From Zhouia spongiae (GTDB lineage: Bacteria > Bacteroidota > Bacteroidia > Flavobacteriales > Flavobacteriaceae): a stretch of 64,000 nucleotides of DNA. Positions 51,654-61,384 of the stretch are shown here, piece after piece. The position numbers and the translations under genes were made by a program. Each line of letters opens with the position of its first letter. Position 1 is the first letter of the stretch. The stretch lies in contig NZ_CP094326.1 of NCBI RefSeq assembly GCF_022760175.1, positions 310,001 to 374,000 of the forward strand. The letters run 5' to 3'. Under the pieces are notes generated by a model that saw only the letters and a program-made list of their open reading frames with translations, had not been told where the DNA came from and made no database searches.

Positions 51654-52817
51654 ATGATGAGAACGCAGATCACACTAAAAAAACTGAGCTTACACCTTGG
51701 GCTTGTCATGGCTGCGTTGTTGCTATATTCATGCGGTTCGTATCAAGAAGCCTCATACTATAACAATGACGGCATTTACGGTTCTTCTTCCCGTTATCAG
51801 GAGAAAGAAGAGAACACCAGTTCTAAGAACGAAAATGTGGCCATTACGAATTATGAAAACTATTTTAAACAAACCGGCGAACAGCTGGAATACATCCAGG
51901 AACAAAGGGCTGAAAATGAATACTTCACTGATATTAACGGATATACCAGTGCTGACCCTGACGACTCTTTAGATTATTCAGACAACAACCTAACATATAA
52001 GTATGCACAAGCTGGTTGGGGAGACGATCCCGACGACATCGTTATAAACGTATACTCTAATAACTGGGGATGGGGATATCCTAACTGGGGATATGGATGG
52101 AATAACTATTACTGGGACTGGTACTATCCGTGGGGTGGCTACTGGGAGCCTTATTATGGCGGCTGGTACGGAAGCTGGTCATGGGGATGGGGTCATCATT
52201 ATTACCCGTACACCCGATATTATCCATATCATCATTATTACAATGGCCGTTATCCTTATTACAATGGACGAACCTATGCCCATAGCGGCACACGAAGAGC
52301 CCTAGCAGATACACGAAGAAACAGAGCTACAAATATAAATTCAAGAAATATCAGGAGAAGTGCTTCAGATATAAACTCGAGAAACATAAGAAGAAGTGCT
52401 ACTTCAAGAGAATACTCCTCTGCCAACAGAAGGAGTGCAGACAGAAGCACGATCAATAGAAGAAGTGTGGATCGCTCTGCAATAAGTACCAGGGGTTACC
52501 GAAACTCCTCCCGGGTTGGTGTTGACAGAAGAAGCAGCTCTTCAGACGGATATGTACCGAGCAACAGATCGAGAGTTTATAGAAACAGTGCAAATACAAA
52601 CCGAAGATCATCCGGAAATTATTCTAACAGATCATCATCCGGGCGCACATACTCTACTACTCCTTCTTCATCCAGGCGTTCGAACAACAGCAGCTACTCA
52701 CGAAGCAGTTCTTCTTCTTCGAGAAGCAGCGGCAGTGTAAGAAGCAGCAGCGGCAGCTCCAGAAGTAGCGGGAGCACAAGAAGTGGTGGCGGTGGTCGCC
52801 GTGGCGGAGGGCGCTAG
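51654..52817 (+). CDS. Lipoprotein with aromatic-rich centre and Arg/Ser-rich tail
   Basis: 387 residues. Signal peptide II with lipobox LLYSC (Cys about 27). A soluble acidic part runs to about 120. Then comes an extraordinary W/Y/G-rich segment (about 125-205: NWGWGYPNWGYGWNN, YGSWSWGWGHHYYPY), followed by repeats of NSRNIRRSA type. The tail of about 130 residues is almost only Ser, Arg, Gly and Asn (SRSSGSVRSSSGSSRSSG). No family recognised. The tail is probably disordered and positively charged and may bind polyanions. It is 126 bp upstream of the FadL porin gene, same strand. Confidence 0.7.
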   Translation: MMRTQITLKKLSLHLGLVMAALLLYSCGSYQEASYYNNDGIYGSSSRYQEKEENTSSKNENVAITNYENYFKQTGEQLEYIQEQRAENEYFTDINGYTSADPDDSLDYSDNNLTYKYAQAGWGDDPDDIVINVYSNNWGWGYPNWGYGWNNYYWDWYYPWGGYWEPYYGGWYGSWSWGWGHHYYPYTRYYPYHHYYNGRYPYYNGRTYAHSGTRRALADTRRNRATNINSRNIRRSASDINSRNIRRSATSREYSSANRRSADRSTINRRSVDRSAISTRGYRNSSRVGVDRRSSSSDGYVPSNRSRVYRNSANTNRRSSGNYSNRSSSGRTYSTTPSSSRRSNNSSYSRSSSSSSRSSGSVRSSSGSSRSSGSTRSGGGGRRGGGR

Positions 52818-52943
52818 TAATCAAACCTATATAATCCGATCATTTCATTGTGACATGGGGCTGATTATAAATTCTATACCATTTGATAAAATTATTAACG
52901 GAATTTACGTCTGACCCATTTAAAAAATCATAAAAACAAACAG

Positions 52944-54470
52944 ATGAGAAAGATAACAACAATAGTTGCGGTATTTTGTTCCGCATGGGCAGGGCTTGCC
53001 CAAAACATAAACGATGTGGCCGATTACGGAGCTACGTCCATAAACGGATCGGCCCGCTATCAGGGTATGAGCGGTGCATTCGGTGCTTTGGGTGGTGATT
53101 TGTCTAGCATCAATATCAATCCGGCAGGTTCGGCCGTTTTCAATAACGGGGCTATCACCTTTTCCGGCACGAATTACAACAACAAAAACCTCAGTCGTTA
53201 TTTTAACAACTATAATAAAAGTAATGAAAACGATTTCAGACTGAATCAGATCGGGGGCGTAATGGTGCTTAACAGTACACAAAAGAATAATAACTGGAAC
53301 AAAGTATCCCTTGCTTTTAACTACGAATACCTGAATAACGGTGACAACGAATTCTTTTCAAGTGGTATCAGCAATCGATCTATTGATCAATATTTTGTAA
53401 ATAACGCCAACGGCTTCTACCTGAATGAAATAAGCGCACTTCCCGGCGAAACTATTCCTGATGCCTATTATGAAATAGGATCAGACCCTAACCTGGGCTA
53501 TCCGGCTCTTCAAGGGTTTTTAGGTTATGAAAGCTATATTGTTAACAGCCTTGATGAGGACAATCCCGATAACACCTCGTACGGAAGTAATGTTACATAT
53601 TCATCTATAAATCAGGAACACTTCTATAGCAAAAGAAGTTCCGACAGTAAGTTTACTGCCAACCTAGCCACTATGTTTAATGATAACATCTACCTGGGGG
53701 CAAACCTGAATTTTTACAATATTGACAGGGAACGCTTCAGTTGGTTATATGAAGACGGATACAACGAAAACAGCAACATACAAAGTGTTTACTTTGAAAA
53801 CCTGTTAAGAACTTTTGGAAATGCCTTTTCTTTTAATATCGGAGGTATTGCCAAACTCAATGAAACGGTAAGAATCGGATTAAGCTACCAGTCCCCTACC
53901 TGGTATAATCTTACCGACGAACTGCAACAGTACATAGAAACCGATGCTTATACAGACAACAACTTAGAATATGTTGTTGTTGACCCGAGGGTTATCTTTG
54001 TATTCCCCGATTACGATATTCAAATCCCCTCAAAATATACAGGGAGCCTGGCCATGGTATTCGGTCAGAACGGATTACTTAGTTTTGACTACAGCTATCA
54101 GGACATGTCAAAAGCCAAATTAAAACCCGGGAGCGACCCTTATTTTGCAAGCGAGAACAATAAAATCTCTAACAACCTGAAAGCTGTTTCTACCTTCCGT
54201 ATCGGTGGAGAATACAGAATTGACCGCGTAAGCCTGAGAGGTGGGTACCAATTTGAGGAAAGTCCATATACCAACGAAAATACCATTGGCGATCTTTCCG
54301 GCTATTCTCTGGGCATCGGATATAACTTCGGAGCTGCTAAAATTGATGTAGGGTTTAGCCAGTTAGAAAGAGATTACAGCCATCAGTTATACGACACAGG
54401 GTTAACAACCACATCCCAAATTGACAGCAAATTGACAAATGTTACTGTTTCTGCAACGATCAACCTGTAA
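52944..54470 (+). CDS. OmpP1/FadL-family outer-membrane transporter
   Basis: 508 residues with signal peptide (MRKITTIVAVFCSAWAGLAQ) and the FadL-family N-terminus NINDVADYGATS-INGSARYQGMSGAFGALGGDLSSININPAG, the hatch-like NPAG motif of this family. Beta-barrel strands follow, ending in ...VTVSATINL. FadL proteins pass hydrophobic molecules such as long-chain fatty acids across the outer membrane. Followed by its own terminator. Confidence 0.9.
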   Translation: MRKITTIVAVFCSAWAGLAQNINDVADYGATSINGSARYQGMSGAFGALGGDLSSININPAGSAVFNNGAITFSGTNYNNKNLSRYFNNYNKSNENDFRLNQIGGVMVLNSTQKNNNWNKVSLAFNYEYLNNGDNEFFSSGISNRSIDQYFVNNANGFYLNEISALPGETIPDAYYEIGSDPNLGYPALQGFLGYESYIVNSLDEDNPDNTSYGSNVTYSSINQEHFYSKRSSDSKFTANLATMFNDNIYLGANLNFYNIDRERFSWLYEDGYNENSNIQSVYFENLLRTFGNAFSFNIGGIAKLNETVRIGLSYQSPTWYNLTDELQQYIETDAYTDNNLEYVVVDPRVIFVFPDYDIQIPSKYTGSLAMVFGQNGLLSFDYSYQDMSKAKLKPGSDPYFASENNKISNNLKAVSTFRIGGEYRIDRVSLRGGYQFEESPYTNENTIGDLSGYSLGIGYNFGAAKIDVGFSQLERDYSHQLYDTGLTTTSQIDSKLTNVTVSATINL

Positions 54471-54503
54471 AAAGGACATCAACAGATAAAAAACAACACT
54501 CTT

Positions 54504-54538
54504 AAAAGCCATGAAAACATTGATTTTTATGGCTTTTT
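54504..54538 (+). terminator. Terminator of the FadL gene
   Basis: Stem aaaagccat (54504-54512) / atggctttt (54529-54537), extended by an A-run and T-run with a bulge, ending in a T-tract. Confidence 0.75.
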
Positions 54539-54613
54539 CGGCAATTGCGTTAATTAATTACTAAAATAATTTGCAAGGAAACTCAATCACTACCTACTAA
54601 GATTATAAATATG

Positions 54614-54621
54614 TATCTTTG
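54614..54621 (+). promoter_or_regulatory. -7 box (TATCTTTG) of folE
   Basis: A perfect TAnnTTTG match, 69 bp before the folE ATG. No TTG at the usual distance. Confidence 0.5.
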
Positions 54622-54690
54622 CCAGCACTTTAGAAAAGTAACTGGTTGAAAATTAAGAAAACAGCCCTACAAGGCATTAAACTTTAGTGA

Positions 54691-55371
54691 ATGAAAATAG
54701 ATAAAGCACTAGAAGAACAGTTTGAAGAGTTTGGAAATGAACATGCTATGTCTTCAGCCGAAACGCCGTTAAGAAATGATGCTTTCGACCTATCAGACAG
54801 TGAAAAAATAGAACGTATCGAACAAGACGTTTATAATATAATGGAAACCCTGGGCCTTGACCTTACTGATGACAGCCTGAGAGGAACCCCAAGAAGAGTT
54901 GCCAAAATGTTCGTAAAAGAGATTTTCGGCGGTTTGCATCCTGAAAAAAAACCAAGTGCATCTACCTTCGAAAACAAGTACAAGTACGGAGAGATGCTTG
55001 TAGAAAAGAATATTACCGTATATTCTACTTGCGAACATCACTTGTTGCCAATTGTCGGCAGAGCCCATGTGGGATATATCTCCAATGGCAAAGTAGTAGG
55101 TCTTTCGAAAATGAACCGTATTGTCGATTATTTTGCCAAACGGCCTCAGGTTCAGGAAAGGATGACCATGCAGATTGTACAGGAACTGCAAAAAGTATTA
55201 AACACTAAAGATGTTGCTTGTGTCATAGATGCCAAACACCTTTGTGTCAACTCAAGAGGTATCAGGGATATTGAAAGTAGTACTGTAACTGCCGAATTCG
55301 GCGGAAAGTTCAAGGATCCTTCTGTACGCAGGGAATTTTTAGATTACATCAAATTAGATACGGAGTTTTAA
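54691..55371 (+). CDS. folE: GTP cyclohydrolase I
   Basis: 226 residues. After a variable N-terminal helix region come the core motifs RGTPRRVAKMFVKEIFGG, YSTCEHHLLPIVGRAHVGYI (zinc Cys and His), GLSKMNRIVDYFAKRPQVQERMT and VACVIDAKHLCVNSRGI (second zinc Cys). It makes 7,8-dihydroneopterin triphosphate for folate, the pathway served by folP in this window. Full length. Confidence 0.96.
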   Translation: MKIDKALEEQFEEFGNEHAMSSAETPLRNDAFDLSDSEKIERIEQDVYNIMETLGLDLTDDSLRGTPRRVAKMFVKEIFGGLHPEKKPSASTFENKYKYGEMLVEKNITVYSTCEHHLLPIVGRAHVGYISNGKVVGLSKMNRIVDYFAKRPQVQERMTMQIVQELQKVLNTKDVACVIDAKHLCVNSRGIRDIESSTVTAEFGGKFKDPSVRREFLDYIKLDTEF

Positions 55372-55412
55372 TTTTTATACTTAAATTCACTTCTTGAAAA
55401 TATGATCCGATA

Positions 55413-55442
55413 AGACGATAAGAATACGTATTCTTATCGTCT
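55413..55442. promoter_or_regulatory. Perfect 30-bp palindrome between folE and cysS
   Basis: Half-site agacgataagaatac is followed immediately by its exact reverse complement. There is no loop and only a weak T-run after it. It could be a terminator of folE or an operator for cysS. Confidence 0.6.
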
Positions 55443-55521
55443 CATTTATTAAATGAAGTTTTTCCTGATCAGTCAATTATTCAAAAAGTCGGCATAAACA
55501 AACCGAGTAAACTTATACAAA

Positions 55522-57009
55522 ATGCAGTTATACCAAACTAACGAATTGAAAATATACAATTCCTTATCCGGAAGAAAAGAAACTTTCAGACCTATTAACG
55601 ACGGTTATGTTGGGATGTATGTTTGTGGTCCGACGGTATATAGCAATGTACATCTAGGTAACGTAAGAACCTTTATGTCTTTCGACATGATTTATCGTTA
55701 TCTCAAACACCTGGGATACAAAGTACGGTATGTTAGAAATATAACCGATGCCGGGCATCTGGAAAATGATGCTGACGAAGGAGAAGACAGAATTGCCAAA
55801 AAGGCCAGGTTAGAACAATTAGAACCGATGGAAGTTGTACAGCGATACACTGTAGACTTTCATAACATCCTCAACAAGTTCAACTTCCTCCCTCCTAGTA
55901 TTGAACCGACAGCCACCGGACATATCATTGAACAGATCGAAATCATTAAGGATATCATTGATAATGGATTTGCCTACGAAATCAATGGATCTGTATATTT
56001 TGATGTTTTAAAATTCAATGAGTCAAACAATTACGGCGAGCTTAGTGGCAGGAAAATAGAAGACCTTATCCACAATACCAGGGAAACGGCCGGACAATCA
56101 GACAAAAAGAATCCGCAAGACTTTGCTCTATGGAAAAAAGCAGAACCTCAGCATATCATGCGGTGGCCTTCACCGTGGAGTGACGGATTTCCGGGATGGC
56201 ATTTAGAGTGTACTGCCATGAGTACCAAATACCTCGGTGAGCATTTTGACATACACGGGGGTGGGATGGATCTGAAATTTCCCCATCATGAATGTGAAAT
56301 TGCCCAAAACAAGGCAGCAAAGGCGCGGTCTCCGGTTAATTACTGGATGCATGCCAACATGCTTACATTGAATGGCAAGAAAATGGCTAAATCTACCGGT
56401 AACAATATTTTGCCTCATGAAATATTTACCGGTGACAACAATATCCTGAGTAAACCTTTTGCTCCATCTGTAGTTCGCTTTTTTATATTACAGGCACATT
56501 ACAGAAGCATTTTAGATTTTAGTAACGAGGCCTTATCAGCTTCTGAAAAAGGCTTTAACAGACTTATGGAAGCCATACACCTTATAGACGAATTGCCTGT
56601 CGGGACTCAAACTGATTTTGATATCCAAGACTGGGTCGGTTCTTGCTACGAGGCCATGAACGACGATTTTAACACACCTATCCTTATTGCAAACCTCTTT
56701 GAAGCGGCAAAACATATAAACCTTATAAAAGAAGGAAAAGAACAGATTTCCTCTGAAAACCTTGAACTCTTTAAAGAAAAGATCCATGCCTTCACCTTTG
56801 ATGTACTGGGACTTGTTGATACGGCGATTGCTGAAGGGAATGATCATGCCGATAAACTTTCGGGAGTGGTCGAATTACTTATTAATTTAAGAGCCGAAGC
56901 GAGAGCGAACAAAGATTTTGCCACTTCAGATAAAATCCGCGATGAACTGGCTGCCATGGGTGTCCGGCTTAAAGACGGAAAAGACGGAACTACCTTTACG
57001 GTCGGATAA
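55522..57009 (+). CDS. cysS: Cysteinyl-tRNA synthetase
   Basis: 495 residues, class I synthetase. The zinc ligands and HIGH region read [19 protein letters not shown] (HLGN variant), the zinc site also uses [10 protein letters not shown] and [10 protein letters not shown], and the KMSKS loop is KKMAKSTGN. The C-terminal helical domain carries [20 protein letters not shown]. It charges tRNA-Cys. Full length. Downstream genes yidD, lgt and lipoproteins follow closely. Confidence 0.96.
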   Translation: MQLYQTNELKIYNSLSGRKETFRPINDGYVGMYVCGPTVYSNVHLGNVRTFMSFDMIYRYLKHLGYKVRYVRNITDAGHLENDADEGEDRIAKKARLEQLEPMEVVQRYTVDFHNILNKFNFLPPSIEPTATGHIIEQIEIIKDIIDNGFAYEINGSVYFDVLKFNESNNYGELSGRKIEDLIHNTRETAGQSDKKNPQDFALWKKAEPQHIMRWPSPWSDGFPGWHLECTAMSTKYLGEHFDIHGGGMDLKFPHHECEIAQNKAAKARSPVNYWMHANMLTLNGKKMAKSTGNNILPHEIFTGDNNILSKPFAPSVVRFFILQAHYRSILDFSNEALSASEKGFNRLMEAIHLIDELPVGTQTDFDIQDWVGSCYEAMNDDFNTPILIANLFEAAKHINLIKEGKEQISSENLELFKEKIHAFTFDVLGLVDTAIAEGNDHADKLSGVVELLINLRAEARANKDFATSDKIRDELAAMGVRLKDGKDGTTFTVG

Positions 57010-57067
57010 ACCAGACCGTAAAGTTTAAAACTTAACACGCCTTCATCAGATGAGGCAATCCCAACAC

Positions 57068-57313
57068 ATGTTAAAAAAGATATTAATAGCTCCATTTATC
57101 TTTTTAGTCAGGTTTTATCAGGTGGTTATTTCACCGCTGACACCTGCCGCCTGTCGATATTCCCCGACTTGTTCTCAATATACGCTTGAAGCGCTGAAAA
57201 AGCACGGCCTTTTTAAAGGAGGGTGGCTGGCTATAAAACGTATTGCCAGTTGTAATCCGTGGGGAGGGAGCGGTTATGACCCTGTTCCTGAAAAAGATAA
57301 CAAAAGACACTGA
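57068..57313 (+). CDS. yidD: Membrane protein insertion efficiency factor YidD
   Basis: 81 residues from the ATG at 57068. Amphipathic N-terminal helix ([23 protein letters not shown]) and the family signature [19 protein letters not shown], then [22 protein letters not shown]. YidD helps YidC insert membrane proteins. It lies 58 bp after cysS. Confidence 0.93.
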   Translation: MLKKILIAPFIFLVRFYQVVISPLTPAACRYSPTCSQYTLEALKKHGLFKGGWLAIKRIASCNPWGGSGYDPVPEKDNKRH

Positions 57314-57398
57314 ACACAAACAAACCCCTTATGTAAAATCGAATCGATTTTCAATTCAAATTACCTATATTTACTACATAAATTGAAATTTGACCTCT

Positions 57399-58253
57399 AT
57401 GCATTTTCTTAGTTTTACCTGGAACGCCGATGATGTTTTGTTCCAGATTGGCCCTATAGCAATCCACTATTACAGTTTAATGTTCGTCATCGCTTTTTCA
57501 TTAGGGTATTATGTCATGAAGAAAATATACAATAATGAAAATGTTCCGTTAGAATATTTAGATACACTATTCATTTATGTAGTAGTTGCTACGTTATTAG
57601 GTGCCAGATTAGGAGAAGTGTTTTTCTACAGCTGGGATTATTATAAAGATCATTTAGTTGAGATTTTACTTCCAATACGCGAAGCTGAAGACAAAAGCAT
57701 ATTCGGCCTTATAGAAGGATATGAATTTACCGGATTCAGGGGGCTTGCCAGCCATGGTGCTGCCATAGGGATTATCATAGGGATGTTCCTTTACCGCAGG
57801 AAATACCGGTATAAATCTATTATGTGGATCCTGGACCGTGTTGTGATACCTGTAGCAGGCGGAGCTATTTTTGTCCGCCTGGGAAACTTTTTTAACTCGG
57901 AGATCGTCGGTAAACCCACCAATTCTGACTTTGGAGTAATCTTTCAAAAACTAGGTGAAGACTTCCCTAGACACCCGGCTCAACTTTATGAATCGTTTGG
58001 GTATGTTTTTGTTTTTGCCGTTTTATACTACCTCTACTGGAAAACAGATAAAAAAGATAAGCCCGGATACCTCTTCGGCACCTTTTTAGTATTGTTATGG
58101 ACAGTCCGCTTCTTTGTAGAGTTTGTAAAAGAAAGCCAGGGAGGTTTTGAGTCAGCTTTAGGGAATACCCTATCTACAGGGCAATGGCTCAGTATTCCTT
58201 TTATTGCATTGGGGATCTTTATGATGATGCGGGCCAATAAAAAAATAGTATAA
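57399..58253 (+). CDS. lgt: Prolipoprotein diacylglyceryl transferase
   Basis: 284 residues from the ATG at 57399. Seven-helix membrane enzyme; family motifs are GPIAIHYYSLMFVIAF, RLGEVFFY, GLASHGAAIGIIIG (catalytic His region), RLGNFFNSEIVGKPT and RHPAQLYESFGY, then RFFVEFVKESQ. It adds diacylglycerol to the lipobox cysteine of prolipoproteins. Fitting its role, the next two genes both encode lipoproteins; the first begins right after its stop (TAA-ATG). Confidence 0.95.
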   Translation: MHFLSFTWNADDVLFQIGPIAIHYYSLMFVIAFSLGYYVMKKIYNNENVPLEYLDTLFIYVVVATLLGARLGEVFFYSWDYYKDHLVEILLPIREAEDKSIFGLIEGYEFTGFRGLASHGAAIGIIIGMFLYRRKYRYKSIMWILDRVVIPVAGGAIFVRLGNFFNSEIVGKPTNSDFGVIFQKLGEDFPRHPAQLYESFGYVFVFAVLYYLYWKTDKKDKPGYLFGTFLVLLWTVRFFVEFVKESQGGFESALGNTLSTGQWLSIPFIALGIFMMMRANKKIV

Positions 58254-58748
58254 ATGAGATTAAAAAGAACGCTATACCTGCTATCAACAACCTTTCTGCT
58301 CTCCGGATTGTTTCATCAGTGTAAAAAGAGCAAAGAAAAAAAGATAACTTCTGAAGAGGTTACTTTTACCAAAGAAAGCACATTGCAAATTCACAATGGA
58401 GACTCTTTACTGGTTGATCATATTGATATTGAAATAGCTGATAATGAATATGAAAGACAGACCGGGCTCATGTACCGCACTAACATGGAGGAAAAACAAG
58501 CCATGCTTTTTATATTTGATAATGAAGAGCCCCGTTTTTTCTACATGAAAAACACACTTATTCCCCTGGATATTATCTACCTTAACAAGAACCTGGAAAT
58601 CGTAAGTTTTGCTAAAAATGCCAAACCTAAGGATGAGAGCTCCCTGCCTTCTAATGCCGGGGCTCAATTTGTACTGGAAGTAAATGCAGGTTTAGTTGAT
58701 AAATGGGGATTAAAAGAAGGGAATCGCATCACTTACGAAAAGAAGTAG
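58254..58748 (+). CDS. DUF192 lipoprotein
   Basis: 164 residues. A signal peptide ends with a Cys (GLFHQCKK, probably lipidated), then the DUF192 core: IEIADNEYERQTGLMYRTNMEEKQAMLFIF, FYMKNTLIPLDIIYL, and VLEVNAGLVDKWGLKEGNRI. The family is small and beta-rich with no settled function. Starts at the base after the lgt stop. Confidence 0.85.
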   Translation: MRLKRTLYLLSTTFLLSGLFHQCKKSKEKKITSEEVTFTKESTLQIHNGDSLLVDHIDIEIADNEYERQTGLMYRTNMEEKQAMLFIFDNEEPRFFYMKNTLIPLDIIYLNKNLEIVSFAKNAKPKDESSLPSNAGAQFVLEVNAGLVDKWGLKEGNRITYEKK

Positions 58749-58765
58749 TAGTATTTTAAAAATCA

Positions 58766-59503
58766 ATGAAAAATTTACCGTTCATTATTTTAATCACACT
58801 GCTTTGCTATGGTTGCAAGAGCAATAAACACTCCTATCAGTCTGAAACCTTAGAAATAATACAATTAACTCCTAAGACTTTCATCCACACCTCTTTTCTG
58901 GAGACTGACAACTATGGTATAGTGCCCTGTAACGGACTGGTTTTTATCGATCGGGGAGAAGCCATTGTCTTTGATACACCGATCAATAATGCCATTTCAG
59001 ATGAATTGATCTTTATTATTGAAGAAAAGTTAAAAGCAAAAATTAAAGCTGTTGTACCTACGCACTTTCATGAAGACTGCCTTGGAGGTCTTGAAGCTTT
59101 TCACAAGAAAAATATCACATCATATGCCAATCAAACCACTGTCAGCCTCTTAAAAAACAAGTCGCTTGCTGTTCCCAAAGTTGGTTTTAAGGATACAATA
59201 CAATTTCAAATAGGGAAAGAAGCGGTCTTGTGCCACTTTTTTGGAGAAGGCCATACAAAAGACAACATTGTAGGATATATACCTTCGGAAAAAACACTCT
59301 TTGGCGGTTGTCTGATAAAAGCATTAAATTCAGGAAAAGGTAATTTGGATGACGCTAATATTAAAGAGTGGACAAGCACCATTACAAACCTTAAGAACAG
59401 CATCCAGCATATTGATCATGTTGTTCCCGGACATGGAAAAAGCGGTGATAAAAACCTCCTTGACTATACAGCAAATATGTTTAGAGAATATGCACCTCAT
59501 TAA
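58766..59503 (+). CDS. Subclass B1 metallo-beta-lactamase, lipoprotein
   Basis: 245 residues. Lipobox CYGC (Cys about 17) predicts membrane anchoring. Zinc ligands of subclass B1 are all visible: HFHEDC (His, His, Asp), GEGHTKDN (His), FGGCLIK (Cys) and VPGHGKSGD (His). The VPCNGLVFI strand corresponds to the VPSNGLVL of B1 enzymes. It should hydrolyse beta-lactams in the periplasm. It lies 17 bp after the DUF192 gene in a lgt-lipoprotein run, among housekeeping genes and with no mobile element near, so it looks like an intrinsic chromosomal gene. Confidence 0.85.
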   Translation: MKNLPFIILITLLCYGCKSNKHSYQSETLEIIQLTPKTFIHTSFLETDNYGIVPCNGLVFIDRGEAIVFDTPINNAISDELIFIIEEKLKAKIKAVVPTHFHEDCLGGLEAFHKKNITSYANQTTVSLLKNKSLAVPKVGFKDTIQFQIGKEAVLCHFFGEGHTKDNIVGYIPSEKTLFGGCLIKALNSGKGNLDDANIKEWTSTITNLKNSIQHIDHVVPGHGKSGDKNLLDYTANMFREYAPH

Positions 59504-59839
59504 AGCATTGAGTACCTCTAAAAAATCATCACTCCTGACTTCCTGGCCTCAAAAGGCATAAAAACCAACCATCGCCAACCCTCTTCACATTAAACTTGTT
59601 TTTTTAAAAAGGGAAGCTTAATTTTATTTCATAATTAACCAAACAAACCTTACATCATGTTATTTTATAGCACTACAGATTTTCACCAATCGGTCGTCCT
59701 GAAAAACGCTGTCCCGTTATCAATCGTCCATAAAAGCAAGAAGATTCACAATATTTGCAATATTCACTGCCAATATCTTTAATCTCCATACATAACATTA
59801 TATTCCCCTCTTGTAGGACAGATAATCTTGTAAGCAATC
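59504..59839. other. Intergenic stretch, nothing identified
   Basis: 336 bp of AT-rich sequence. A short attgcaatattc-type repeat near 59748-59770 is the only pattern seen. No gene or clear promoter box. Confidence 0.4.
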
Positions 59840-60223
59840 ATGAGCGAAAAGTACAGCTATCATTACGATTCCGACACTCGGATTTTAAGTCGATCACATT
59901 ATGGAAATTTTACATTACAGGATATTTTTGATTCCTGGAATGATGCCATTGATAATGACCTGATCCCTAAAAGAACCATAGGCTTTTTTATAGACTACAG
60001 AGATGCTGATCTGCAGGTAGATCCCAGCGACCACAAAAAAATAATTGAATACTTCGATTCGCGAAAAGAAATCTTTGGTGATAAAAAATTTGCCGTTCTT
60101 GTAAACAGCCCTCGGAATACCGTACTCCCTTTTATCATCGAACATACTCCCAAACATTATACCTTAAAAACATTTACCACCGAAGAAGCTGCTCTTCGCT
60201 GGATTCTTAATGATCGATTATAA
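59840..60223 (+). CDS. STAS/SpoIIAA-like small protein
   Basis: 127 residues, cytoplasmic. The alternating beta/alpha pattern (YSYHYDSDTRILSRSHYGNFTLQDIFDSWNDAI, then TIGFFIDYRDADLQV, FAVLVNSPRNTVLPFII, KTFTTEEAALRWIL) resembles the SpoIIAA-like/STAS fold seen in many small Bacteroidota proteins. The function is not known. Stand-alone gene. Confidence 0.55.
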   Translation: MSEKYSYHYDSDTRILSRSHYGNFTLQDIFDSWNDAIDNDLIPKRTIGFFIDYRDADLQVDPSDHKKIIEYFDSRKEIFGDKKFAVLVNSPRNTVLPFIIEHTPKHYTLKTFTTEEAALRWILNDRL

Positions 60224-60312
60224 ACCAAAAAACACGCATCATAACACAAGGATTCTACCCGCCCTGAAAGAAAGCATTCAACCTTTAACAATATTTTAAA
60301 CGGTTGGAACAC

Positions 60313-60342
60313 TTGTTTTTGTATAACAACTGAATATCTTTA
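60313..60342 (+). promoter_or_regulatory. Promoter of the SMR transporter gene
   Basis: TTG (60313-60315), 19-base spacer, TATCTTTA (60335-60342; one mismatch from TAnnTTTG), 24 bp before the ATG. Confidence 0.5.
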
Positions 60343-60366
60343 ACCTTCTAAATTTCATAGGCATTT

Positions 60367-60693
60367 ATGAATTGGACTTTACTTATTATTGCAGGATTGT
60401 TTGAAGTGGCCTTTGCTGCCTGCCTCGGGAAAGCCAAAGAAACTTCTGGGTCCGATGCGAATTACTGGTATGCAGGTTTTTTAATCTGTCTGACTATCAG
60501 CATGTATCTGCTAGTGAAAGTCACCAAAGAATTACCTATAGGAACTGCCTATGCTGTATGGACAGGAATAGGTGCTGTAGGTACTGTTCTTATAGGGATA
60601 TTTGTATTCAAAGAGCCTGCTACTTTCTGGAGATTGTTTTTTATAGCAACACTTATTATCTCCATCATAGGATTAAAGCTTGTAAGCAACTAA
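60367..60693 (+). CDS. Small multidrug resistance family transporter (SugE/Gdx-like)
   Basis: 108 residues with four transmembrane helices. The membrane-embedded Glu lies in IIAGLFEVAFAACLGKAKE, and the GTAYAVWTGIGAVGTVLIGIFVFKEP stretch is the family signature. The WTGIGAVG and KAKETSG features resemble SugE/Gdx guanidinium exporters more than EmrE, but the assignment is tentative. It has no SMR partner beside it. The next gene (GNAT) starts 6 bp downstream. Confidence 0.85.
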   Translation: MNWTLLIIAGLFEVAFAACLGKAKETSGSDANYWYAGFLICLTISMYLLVKVTKELPIGTAYAVWTGIGAVGTVLIGIFVFKEPATFWRLFFIATLIISIIGLKLVSN

Positions 60694-60699
60694 GAGGTC

Positions 60700-61245
60700 A
60701 TGGAAAGAATTACCTCCGATTTAATGCTCTCGCCACTTCAACCAAAAGATCACGGGCAATTGTTCATACTTATGAAGCAAATCTACCCTCCTGTATACAA
60801 ACACTTATGGCACGATGGAGGAGTTGCGTATGTAGACAGCTTATATTCCAAAATAAATTTTGAAAAGGAAGTAAGCGACCCGTTATCTAAATATTATTTT
60901 ATTTTTTACATGGGTATGCCTGTTGGAATTCTAAGAATCCTGATAAACGAAAGACCTCCTGGAATAAGCAGCCCCGACTGTATTAAGTTACAACGCATTT
61001 ATTTAGCTCCTTCCGTTCAGGGTAAAGGTATTGGTAAAAAGCTCATACAATGGGCAGAAAAAGAATTCTCTCACGATAAAGAGACTACACTCTGGCTTGA
61101 AACAATGAGCACACAAAAAGCAGCTGTTTCTTTCTATGAAAAAACGGGCTTTAAGATTATCGGTCATTTTACGTTTGACTCTGAGTCTATGAAAGGTCAA
61201 TATCGCGAAATGGTTATCATGGCCAAGAACATTGCTAAAGAATAA
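60700..61245 (+). CDS. GNAT family N-acetyltransferase
   Basis: 181 residues. Acetyl-CoA site QRIYLAPSVQGKGIGKKLIQWAEK (R/Q-x-x-G-x-G/A motif), and WLETMSTQKAAVSFYEKTGFKIIG near the end. The N-terminal part has SPLQPKDHGQLFILMKQIYPPVY. The substrate is not known. Six bases after the SMR gene, so likely cotranscribed. Confidence 0.88.
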   Translation: MERITSDLMLSPLQPKDHGQLFILMKQIYPPVYKHLWHDGGVAYVDSLYSKINFEKEVSDPLSKYYFIFYMGMPVGILRILINERPPGISSPDCIKLQRIYLAPSVQGKGIGKKLIQWAEKEFSHDKETTLWLETMSTQKAAVSFYEKTGFKIIGHFTFDSESMKGQYREMVIMAKNIAKE

Positions 61246-61384
61246 CTATTTTCTATCTTTATGACGGCAGGCAACCCTGGAGACAGTCCGAAAAAGGTTA
61301 TTCAGACAGGGACACGCAGGTACGTGAGTATTTTACAACCCTATAATCGGGTAAAAAACAGATTTTTAAGTAATAAGTACTAAA

